A stretch of DNA of 12,543 bases from JBLHKW01 sp047618565 (GTDB taxonomy: Bacteria; Planctomycetota; UBA1135; GCA-002686595). Made by a program: the position numbers and the translations under genes. The notes under the pieces are model-generated. The model was not told the origin of the DNA and did no database searches. It saw only the letters and a list, made by a program, of their open reading frames with translations. The stretch spans positions 1-12,543 of the forward strand of contig JBLHKW010000148.1 of NCBI GenBank assembly GCA_047618565.1. The letters run 5' to 3'. This document shows, piece by piece, positions 7,087-12,543 of this stretch (its first letter is position 1; each line of letters begins with the position of its first letter).

Positions 7087-7103
7087 GAGCTAAGCTCCCG
7101 TGA
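7087..7103 (+). promoter_or_regulatory. Candidate promoter/operator palindrome directly before the start codon
   Basis: GAGCT-a-AGCTC (7087-7097) is a perfect 11-bp palindrome ending 2 nt before the GTG at 7100. It contains TAAGCT (7091-7096), which could act as a -10 box and would place transcription start on or next to the start codon, giving a leaderless mRNA. No Shine-Dalgarno is present, which agrees, but no clear -35 box is visible. The rest of the 215-bp divergent gap (6885-7099) shows nothing else I can support. Confidence 0.25.
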
Positions 7104-8917
7104 TGACTCGATTCACATGGTGGCTCTTCGTGTGTGTGATCAGCTTGGGCCTTGGCGCCTACTGGCTCTTCACGTCTGGAGCGGTGGAAACCGGACAATC
7201 TGTCGTTCCTGACATCGTCCAGAGTCCTGTGCTGGACGGCGACGCAGGGGCATTGAGCGTTCCGGAGAAACTGGAGCGCACTACGGCGGCCAGTTCCGCG
7301 CCTTCGCGTGTCTTGGAATCCACCACCACCACTGCCCCAGCCTTGCGTGGCCGGGTGGCCTTCGAGGATGGCGGTCGACCTTACGCCGAGATGCGGGTCG
7401 GCGTCTGGGGGCCAAACGGCTCACAGCGGCAAACCACGGACTCGGAGGGGCGCTTTCGATTGGCCACGGTGCATGCAGGAACTTACCGGTTCTCCGTTGC
7501 AGACGAAGAGGGCCGGGCTCTTGGGTGGGTGCTGCTGGAAGACACTTTTGACTTCAGTGCTGCCACATCCGATCAGGTGCTTGAAGTCGATCTGCGAATC
7601 GCGCGCGCGGGCAAGTCCCTGGAGGTGCGCGTTGGATTTCCTTCGGATAGCGCGGACACCTGCCAGGTCTCCTTCGCATGCCTTGGGAGTTTCATTCGAA
7701 CGCGAACATGCCAGCGGTCCTCCGGAGTTGTTCGCTTTGGATACCGAGAGGAAGAACTCAAGCAGGAGCTCTCCCTGTGGGCAGCCGACGGCCAGGGGTA
7801 TTTCAGCGAGTTTCGATCGATTCAGCGAGACGCATTGCTGCCCCTCGAATCGTTGGTCCTGAAGCCCGGCGCGGTCGTCGACCTGCGACTGTGGACCCAT
7901 GACGGAACGGTCGCGGAGGGAGAGCAAGTCTTGCTCAACCCGCGTACCGACCAGGCTGCTTACGAGGGCGGCGCCCCCAAAGTCACGAACGGAGAGGGGC
8001 GAGTGAGCTTTGAAGGGTTGCCGCCCTGCCAGACCGCGGTGGCCGTTCTCGGCATGAATGGCTCCTTCGTCACTTATGAGGAGCTGGACCTCTTCCCCGG
8101 GCAACGTCTGGCGCTCGACATCACACTGGTTGAGAATCGCCCCTTGGCGGTTCAGGGGCTTGTACTGGACGAACAGGGGAAGCCACTGGCTGGTCGGGCG
8201 ATTGTCCTGGAGCAGCGAAGAGGGTCCCGGACCTGGAACCGAACGGCGAGTACGGATGGGCAGGGCGTCTTCAAACTCCACGGGGCCGAGTGCGATTCAA
8301 TTCTCATCCGGGCCAACCTCGATCCTGAGGGGGACCTCTTCGATCCGGATCATCTGCGAGTGGACTTTGGCGACAAGAAGGCCGTTTTTCGGCGGGTCAA
8401 TGCAGCACCCAAGGAGAGCTTTCGGTTGGAAGTCATCGATGCCGTCACCAAGCAATTCATCGAGGAAGTGAGCACGACCTTCGACCGCGGCCCTGGTACC
8501 TATGAATGGGGCATTACCTATGCGCCCAGATCCGAATTCGAGGTTCCCGTCCAGGAAGGCAGCCGACTTCATGTCTGCGGCGAGGGCTACCGCGGGCGAG
8601 TCTTCTCGCTTGCTGAAACGCTCGCCCAACTGGGAGCGGAGCGAACTCTGCGCGTCGAACTGAAGCCCGGCCTCGAGTTTCGCCTGCGTGTGCTCGATCT
8701 GGAATCGAATGTGGCTCTTTCTCAGGTTCTCTTCCGCTCCGCAAATGGAAAGGAGTTCCGTTCCAATGAAGAGGGGGTGGTGTCCTTCGATGACGAGGTC
8801 TGGTCCGTCTTTGAGGTGCTGAAGAAAGGCTATGAGCCCGATTCCTGGGACCCCTCGAAGTCCATCTTGTGGGGGGCCGACAGGATCCTGTTGACGCCGG
8901 TAGAGGGTGACCGCTGA
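7100..8917 (+). CDS. Membrane-anchored protein with carboxypeptidase-regulatory-like beta-sandwich domains
   Basis: The protein has about 605 residues. An N-terminal hydrophobic helix (about 6-26, WWLFVCVISLGLGAYWLF) serves as a signal anchor; a Ser/Thr/Ala-rich linker follows to about residue 75. Carboxypeptidase-regulatory-like units are visible at about 80-150 (LRGRVAFEDGGRPYAEMRVGVWG...TTDSEGRFRLATVHAGTYRFSV), about 268-330 (VTNGEGRVSFEGLPPCQ) and about 350-410 (VQGLVLDEQGKPLAGRAIVLEQ...STDGQGVFKLHG); a further unit near 530-590 contains SNEEGVVSFDDE. Such domains usually bind other proteins or sugars and are common in large exported proteins of Planctomycetota. No enzyme domain is seen. 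GTG 7100 and ATG 7103 are adjacent in-frame starts; either could be used. Codon choice looks slightly less GC-biased than in the genes to the left. Function is unknown. Confidence 0.8.
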   Translation: MMTRFTWWLFVCVISLGLGAYWLFTSGAVETGQSVVPDIVQSPVLDGDAGALSVPEKLERTTAASSAPSRVLESTTTTAPALRGRVAFEDGGRPYAEMRVGVWGPNGSQRQTTDSEGRFRLATVHAGTYRFSVADEEGRALGWVLLEDTFDFSAATSDQVLEVDLRIARAGKSLEVRVGFPSDSADTCQVSFACLGSFIRTRTCQRSSGVVRFGYREEELKQELSLWAADGQGYFSEFRSIQRDALLPLESLVLKPGAVVDLRLWTHDGTVAEGEQVLLNPRTDQAAYEGGAPKVTNGEGRVSFEGLPPCQTAVAVLGMNGSFVTYEELDLFPGQRLALDITLVENRPLAVQGLVLDEQGKPLAGRAIVLEQRRGSRTWNRTASTDGQGVFKLHGAECDSILIRANLDPEGDLFDPDHLRVDFGDKKAVFRRVNAAPKESFRLEVIDAVTKQFIEEVSTTFDRGPGTYEWGITYAPRSEFEVPVQEGSRLHVCGEGYRGRVFSLAETLAQLGAERTLRVELKPGLEFRLRVLDLESNVALSQVLFRSANGKEFRSNEEGVVSFDDEVWSVFEVLKKGYEPDSWDPSKSILWGADRILLTPVEGDR

Positions 8918-9027
8918 GGACTCGGGCGGCGCACCAGCATCGCGTTGCGCATGGGGCACTCCAGGCGAGCGGTGGAGGCGCGGGGGGTCGCTATCCGTGG
9001 CGTAGACTCCCGGTTTCGGTACGCTCC

Positions 9028-9031
9028 GAGG
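9028..9031 (+). promoter_or_regulatory. Shine-Dalgarno GAGG supporting the start at 9035
   Basis: GAGG lies 3 nt before the ATG at 9035. The same frame is open back to an ATG at 8945, but the extra 30 residues are Arg-rich and would precede the first membrane helix. The motif and the hydrophobic N-terminus favour 9035. Confidence 0.4.
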
Positions 9032-9034
9032 ATC

Positions 9035-9535
9035 ATGAGCGACAGACTCTTCATCGGGGTCGTACTGGCAGCCGTGCTGGCCTGGGTTTTTCTGAACCCC
9101 GACGCGATCTCGAGCCTGCCTCTCCTTTACGCAATTGCCGTCGCGCCCACCCTCATCCTGGTGTCGGTCGGAAGCCTTCGCAAGCGGCGCAAGCCCCAGA
9201 CGTTCGTACGCCGTCTGGACCGCCTGTTGTCCCTGGAACACAGCGATTCGGCCGATGCAGCGATCCACGCGGAGGCGACCACCCTGTACGAGCAGCTCGG
9301 TCGTGCCCAGCTCCCCCGCGCCATCGAGCAGTCGGCTGACTTCATTCCCGCCGCGGGAAGAGCCGGCCCGCACCAGCACGGCTGTCTTCGTCTGGCGCTT
9401 CATCACCCCGCACACGATGAAGATCCGTGGCGCAGCCTGCTCCGCACACATCAAGGCGTCCTCAGGGCATGTGCGTTGAAGTCCTGGGAAACGGAGATGT
9501 TGAACGCGCTTCTGGCCTCCAACCATGCGGAGTGA
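9035..9535 (+). CDS. Small two-helix membrane protein of unknown function
   Basis: The protein has 166 residues. Two hydrophobic segments, about 5-20 (LFIGVVLAAVLAWVFL) and 28-47 (LPLLYAIAVAPTLILVSVGS), are separated by the short NPDAISS turn. They are followed by RKRRK, which suggests both ends lie in the cytoplasm. The remaining 115 residues form a soluble, mostly helical tail. A His-rich stretch around 112-133 (GPHQHG, ALHHPAHDEDPW) could bind metal, but this is speculative. I do not recognise the family. It lies 117 bp after the 7100 gene, and converges on the kinase-like gene with 58 bp between stops, where no terminator hairpin is evident. Confidence 0.65.
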   Translation: MSDRLFIGVVLAAVLAWVFLNPDAISSLPLLYAIAVAPTLILVSVGSLRKRRKPQTFVRRLDRLLSLEHSDSADAAIHAEATTLYEQLGRAQLPRAIEQSADFIPAAGRAGPHQHGCLRLALHHPAHDEDPWRSLLRTHQGVLRACALKSWETEMLNALLASNHAE

Positions 9536-9593
9536 CCTCGCACGCGAAGGTCGCGCCCCCGACCCTGGCCCGGCTCATGGGTACCCCGGGCTA

Positions 9594-10439
9594 TCAGCCC
9601 GCCGATCTGCTCGTGACGCAGGCCTCGTACAGCTCCAGCACTGACCCGAAGCGCTCTTCTGGTCGCCGCGCCAGCGCGGTGGAAATTGCCACCTCGATCC
9701 CTTCGGGCACGTCTGGCTGAACAGCGCGGATGCATGGCACCCATGAGCTGAGCGCCTTCGCAACGATCACCTGTACCGTCGTCCCGGGATAGGGCCGATC
9801 TCCCGTCAGCATCTCGTACATCATGCACCCCAATGCATGCACATCACTGCGCATGTCGATCGGAGCGTTCTCCCCAATCTGCTCCGGGCTCAGGTAGGAG
9901 GGAGTCCCCACATACAGGCCTGTGGCCGTCGGATGAGTACGAGTGGCCGCCGTGATCGCCGGCCCAATGCCAAAGTCCGCTACGAGGGCGTTCTCGCTAC
10001 CCAGCAAGATATGGGTCGGCCTCAGGTCACAATGCACGATGCCGCGCTCGTGCGCGTGGGTCAGCGCCAGAGCGACATCGCGCGTGATCCCCAGCGTCAC
10101 GTCCACGGACAACCGTCCCCCGCGATCCAGTCGCTCGCGCAGCAACTCACCGTCCACCCGTGGCACCACGTAGTAGGCCGTGTCCGCAACGCGACCTGAA
10201 TCAAGAAGCGGCAAGATGTGGGTGCCGCGAAGCGATGCGGCCGGGCCTATCGCGCTCAGAAACCGCTCGACTCCAACGACCTCTGCCAGTTCGGGCTTCA
10301 CGACCTTGATGCAGACTTCCCGATCGTGCTCGAGATCCCGACCGACGTATTCGGTCACCATGCTTCCCACACGTGCTTCGCTCTGGATCACGTAGCGGCC
10401 GATGAGATCGGCGTTGAGGCGAGCGATCGGGCCAGACAT
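9594..10439 (-). CDS. Hanks-type Ser/Thr protein kinase domain protein, probable pseudokinase
   Basis: The protein has 281 residues, a bare kinase domain without a membrane helix or sensor domain, so it should be cytoplasmic. Conserved parts are the ATP lysine (VCIK, K45), the hinge-like YYVVPRVDGELLRERL, DFG (D155-G157), the SPE activation-segment end (GTPSYLSPEQ, E186), MRSDVHALGCMMYEMLTG (D199) and the late Arg (ARRPEERF). Key residues are changed. The glycine loop reads ARVGSMVTEYV, losing the first Gly and the Val. The alpha-C Glu expected in FLREI is Ala (FLSAI, A63). HRD is HCD (C137), the catalytic-loop Lys is Arg140, and the Asn is His143 (HCDLRPTHILL against HRDxKPxNILL). The frame extends to 10517, but M27 of that frame, MSGPIARLNADLIGRYVI at 10439, starts just before the domain and is the better start. 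It is divergent from the gene at 10577. Confidence 0.85.
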   Translation of the reverse strand: MSGPIARLNADLIGRYVIQSEARVGSMVTEYVGRDLEHDREVCIKVVKPELAEVVGVERFLSAIGPAASLRGTHILPLLDSGRVADTAYYVVPRVDGELLRERLDRGGRLSVDVTLGITRDVALALTHAHERGIVHCDLRPTHILLGSENALVADFGIGPAITAATRTHPTATGLYVGTPSYLSPEQIGENAPIDMRSDVHALGCMMYEMLTGDRPYPGTTVQVIVAKALSSWVPCIRAVQPDVPEGIEVAISTALARRPEERFGSVLELYEACVTSRSAG

Positions 10440-10576
10440 GATCAGAACGTGTCGTGCCGCGGCGTCGCGCACTAGCAGAAACCTGGAAAGCTGGTACGAA
10501 GCTGCTCGGTGCGGCATCTTGCGTGCGACTCTTCGACCGGATCAGCCCGGCGCCACCGCGCCTGGGCGAGCGAAGC

Positions 10577-11047
10577 ATGGACGACAAGAAAACTCTCGAC
10601 GAGGTGCACGCAGCGCTGCGTGATGGACGTGTGGATGCACCGTTGCTGGCCGATGTTGAGGATCTGATCCATCGCTGGTTGGCGGAACAGCACCTCGGCA
10701 TCGTGGAGGAGTGGCCAAAGGGGCTGATCCAGTTCGAGGTCGACGCGCATTGCATCAATGAGCTGCACGGGTCACTCATGCACTTCGTGCGGGGCAACTG
10801 GTCTCACCCCCAGGCGGGCCTCGCCATCTGGGCCATCGGGAAACTGGTGCGAGCTGAGGATGAAACGCTCTTCGCCGAAGCGCTCGAGCATGGCCTGCAC
10901 GGTGACGACAACCTGCTCTACCAGGCCGTGATCGCTCTCGACAACCTCGAGCTGTTGCCCGGCGAGATCATGTCGTTCTCGGGCCACGACGTGGAGACCA
11001 ATCGCCAGACCGCGCGCATCTACCTCGCCACCCGGAGTCCCGGGTGA
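10577..11047 (+). CDS. Small helical cytoplasmic protein of unknown function
   Basis: The protein has 156 residues and starts MDDKKTLDEVHAALRDG. It is acidic and mostly helical, without signal peptide or membrane segment. The stretch HPQAGLAIWAIGKLVRAEDETLFAEALEHGL...NLLYQAVIALDNLELL (about 78-127) looks like two or three paired HEAT-like helices. I do not recognise a family; small proteins of this type occur among immunity proteins, but that is a loose resemblance. The frame is open upstream to 10454, but those 41 residues are Arg-rich and overlap the divergent promoter region of the kinase-like gene, so ATG 10577 is preferred. No strong Shine-Dalgarno is visible. Its TGA overlaps the next gene's GTG (GTGA at 11044-11047), so the two are translationally coupled. 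Confidence 0.7.
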   Translation: MDDKKTLDEVHAALRDGRVDAPLLADVEDLIHRWLAEQHLGIVEEWPKGLIQFEVDAHCINELHGSLMHFVRGNWSHPQAGLAIWAIGKLVRAEDETLFAEALEHGLHGDDNLLYQAVIALDNLELLPGEIMSFSGHDVETNRQTARIYLATRSPG

Positions 11048-12303
11048 CCGTCCCGCAGTTTTTCAGGGACCACATGCGCCGGCCCATGGAGGTGCCTGTT
11101 CGAGAGATGCAGGAGGCGACCGATCAGGCGCTTCCCCCCCCCACCGTTCCGAATGCGAGAGAGAAGGTCCTCTCGGGCCGCTGGCTGAATCCGGGGCAAA
11201 CGTCGTCCCTTCCCTGGCGCCTCTCCTCGAAGCCCGCCTGGTCCGTGGCCTGGAAGCAGCGCCTCACGATCGGTGGAAAGCTCAAGGGCATTCAGCTCAC
11301 ACGCAACCGGGCTCTCGCGCACTCGTCCGACGCCTGGGAGCTGTTGCGAGCGAGAGACGGCAAGCACATCACATCCCGAAGGCTCGGTCCAAGTGATGTC
11401 TTCATCCATCCAGACGGCCGCAGCTTCTTCTACGAGGACCTGCCCCCGGAGGCCCTCATCTGCCGCAGCCTGAGAACCGGGGCGGAGCTCTTCGCCACGA
11501 CGCTGTCCCTCGCGGGCGACCTTCAACGAACGCATTTTTCGATCTTGCCAGACGGGCGCTTCGTCGCCGCTGGTTCGGCGCCTCCCATGAGCGCACAGGG
11601 CCGTCCCGGAACGATCGCAGGCCTCGTGACCTGGTCCTTTGGCGATCGCCCGCGCACGAACGAGATCGGCCTGCTCTCGACCGGAAAGCGCTGCCAGGTC
11701 CTGAACCACGATTCACACTCCTTCCACGCCGTCCGAAGCCGCGACGGTTTCGTGATCGCAGTCAACGGCGCGATCGCGTTCGCGAACCCAGACCTGGAGC
11801 TCTCGTCGCTCATCACGACCGAACCCACCGAACCGCTCTGGCTCAGCGTCGACCTGGCCGACCGCATCCATCTGGTCCTGCGTGAGGAGTCCGGCGACTT
11901 CGCGTACTGGTTGCTCTCGCCAACGGGCGCGAGATGCGCGAGGACAGGCTGGCCTTCCTCGGAAGGATCCACGATGGCCCCTCCCATCGTGGGCCAGGAC
12001 CTCCAGATCTACCTCGTCTTCAGCCAGCATGTCGTGTGCCTTGGCACGTGGGGCGAGCGGGCGTGGACTGTCGAGGTGCCGGAGCCGATCGGTGGCGCAG
12101 CCGTCTCGGCCGACGGCTCCTTACTCGTGAGCGCGGGCCACGACGTCATGACCTGTCGGACAGAGAACGACATCGTGCGCACGACGACCCTCGCGACCCT
12201 GGAAGGCACGCCCCTATCGACCGCGCCAGTCCTGGCCCCCAGCGGCCGCATGCTCGTGGCGAGTCAGAGCCACCTGTACGCTCTTCAATCCCGTCGCGCC
12301 TGA
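11044..12303 (+). CDS. Cytoplasmic beta-propeller-like (PQQ/WD-type) protein
   Basis: The protein has 419 residues. A polar N-terminal region of about 60 residues leads into a beta-rich body with repeated blade-like units: WSVAWKQRLTIGGKL, WELLRARDGKHI, LICRSLRTGAELFATTLSL, FSILPDGRFVAAGS, FHAVRSRDGFVIAVNG, HVVCLGTWGERAWTVEVPEPIGGAAVSADGSLLVSAGHDVMTCRTEN and TAPVLAPSGRMLVASQSHLYAL. The last three resemble PQQ-like or quinoprotein repeats, which usually form binding platforms. Unlike most PQQ-like propellers it shows no signal peptide, so it probably stays in the cytoplasm. The start is GTG at 11044, overlapping the previous stop; downstream ATG codons exist at residues 11 and 15. A run of nine C (11134-11142) encodes L-P-P-P near residue 30-33. 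Function is unknown. Confidence 0.75.
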   Translation: MTVPQFFRDHMRRPMEVPVREMQEATDQALPPPTVPNAREKVLSGRWLNPGQTSSLPWRLSSKPAWSVAWKQRLTIGGKLKGIQLTRNRALAHSSDAWELLRARDGKHITSRRLGPSDVFIHPDGRSFFYEDLPPEALICRSLRTGAELFATTLSLAGDLQRTHFSILPDGRFVAAGSAPPMSAQGRPGTIAGLVTWSFGDRPRTNEIGLLSTGKRCQVLNHDSHSFHAVRSRDGFVIAVNGAIAFANPDLELSSLITTEPTEPLWLSVDLADRIHLVLREESGDFAYWLLSPTGARCARTGWPSSEGSTMAPPIVGQDLQIYLVFSQHVVCLGTWGERAWTVEVPEPIGGAAVSADGSLLVSAGHDVMTCRTENDIVRTTTLATLEGTPLSTAPVLAPSGRMLVASQSHLYALQSRRA

Positions 12304-12306
12304 CCC

Positions 12307-12543
12307 ATGTCGTGAATACGAGCTCTTCCACGATGACCTCCTCATCGGACGCGTCGCGGAGGAATCGGCCGACTTCCCGTCCATCCACTGCACCGTCGCC
12401 CTGGAGAAGATGGACGCCGTACACGCGTGGTGCGAACCACTGGCTAACTACATCCGCCTCTCGCTCGAACACCACCGCCTGACGCTCGCGCAAAACTCCA
12501 AGCAAGCACTAGCAGCCCGTGGTGAAACTCACGACCCGCTCAA
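12307..12543 (+). CDS. Partial unknown gene at right edge, start out of frame with body (apparent frameshift)
   Basis: From 12311 to the window end the frame reads REYELFHDDLLIGRVAEESADFPSIHCTVALEKMDAVHAWCEPLANYIRLSLEHHRLTLAQ..., with good codon bias and no stop. The opening (E)YELFHDDLLIGRV looks like a natural protein N-terminus. No ATG, GTG or TTG lies in this frame upstream within the preceding gene's end. The obvious start ATG at 12307, four bases after the previous stop, reads M-S-stop in its own frame; skipping one base after TCG joins it to GAA-TAC-GAG. The first in-frame ATG is at 12410. The gene is either frame-broken (mutation or base-call error), begins at 12410, or uses an unusual start. 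Family not recognised. Confidence 0.55.

Noticed and set aside
8297..9526. 409-codon open frame on - across the end of the 7100 gene and the 9035 gene
   Set aside because: It covers two plus-strand genes with clear domain or membrane features and the gap between them, has no recognisable domain, and low-complexity mixed composition. Long reverse frames are common at this GC.
1..12543. CRISPR array, tRNA or rRNA genes, or a phage or integron module
   Set aside because: I saw no regularly spaced repeats, no cloverleaf-like tRNA sequence, no rRNA-like stretch, and no integrase, capsid or attC-type site.

Overview
This is a high-GC bacterial window with bidirectional gene layout and translationally coupled ATGA/GTGA overlaps. 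The gene content (an ECF sigma factor with a zinc-finger anti-sigma partner, a Hanks-type kinase-like protein, a carboxypeptidase-regulatory-like protein, a fused membrane/spermidine-synthase-like protein) suits a Planctomycetota or similar lineage. Myxococcota, Gemmatimonadota or Acidobacteriota cannot be excluded, and nothing in the window fixes the taxon.

Left part (1-2977). A C-terminal gene fragment on + (2-211) converges on a three-gene minus-strand operon. The operon is read in the order ECF sigma factor (2912-2256), membrane anti-sigma factor with a zinc-binding HxxxCxxC motif (2259-1513), then an exported, very charged helical protein (1516-428). Both junctions are 4-bp ATGA overlaps, so the three products are probably made in fixed ratio as one signalling module. 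A 13-bp GC-rich hairpin (2933-2977) lies 21 nt before the sigma start codon.

Middle (2978-6884). A second minus-strand pair reads from a 740-residue membrane protein with a C-terminal spermidine-synthase-like SAM domain (6884-4662) into a class V PLP enzyme of the cysteine-desulfurase-like family that lacks the catalytic cysteine (4633-3377). At the stop codon of the PLP gene sits a 158-bp, nearly fully palindromic element (3219-3376) with 34-bp terminal inverted repeats, flanked on both sides by CTAG. I read it as a non-autonomous, MITE-like mobile element that landed exactly on the TAG stop and left the protein unchanged.

Right part (6885-12543). Two plus-strand genes follow: a membrane-anchored protein with carboxypeptidase-regulatory-like beta-sandwich domains (7100-8917) and a small two-helix membrane protein (9035-9535). 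A minus-strand kinase-domain protein (10439-9594) has lost several catalytic residues and looks like a pseudokinase. Divergent from it run three unfamiliar genes on +: a 156-residue helical protein (10577-11047), a cytoplasmic beta-propeller-like protein overlapping it by GTGA (11044-12303), and a partial gene at the right edge whose natural start codon is out of frame with its body. This last group looks like an accessory cassette. Its function is unknown, and an immunity- or effector-type role is only a guess.
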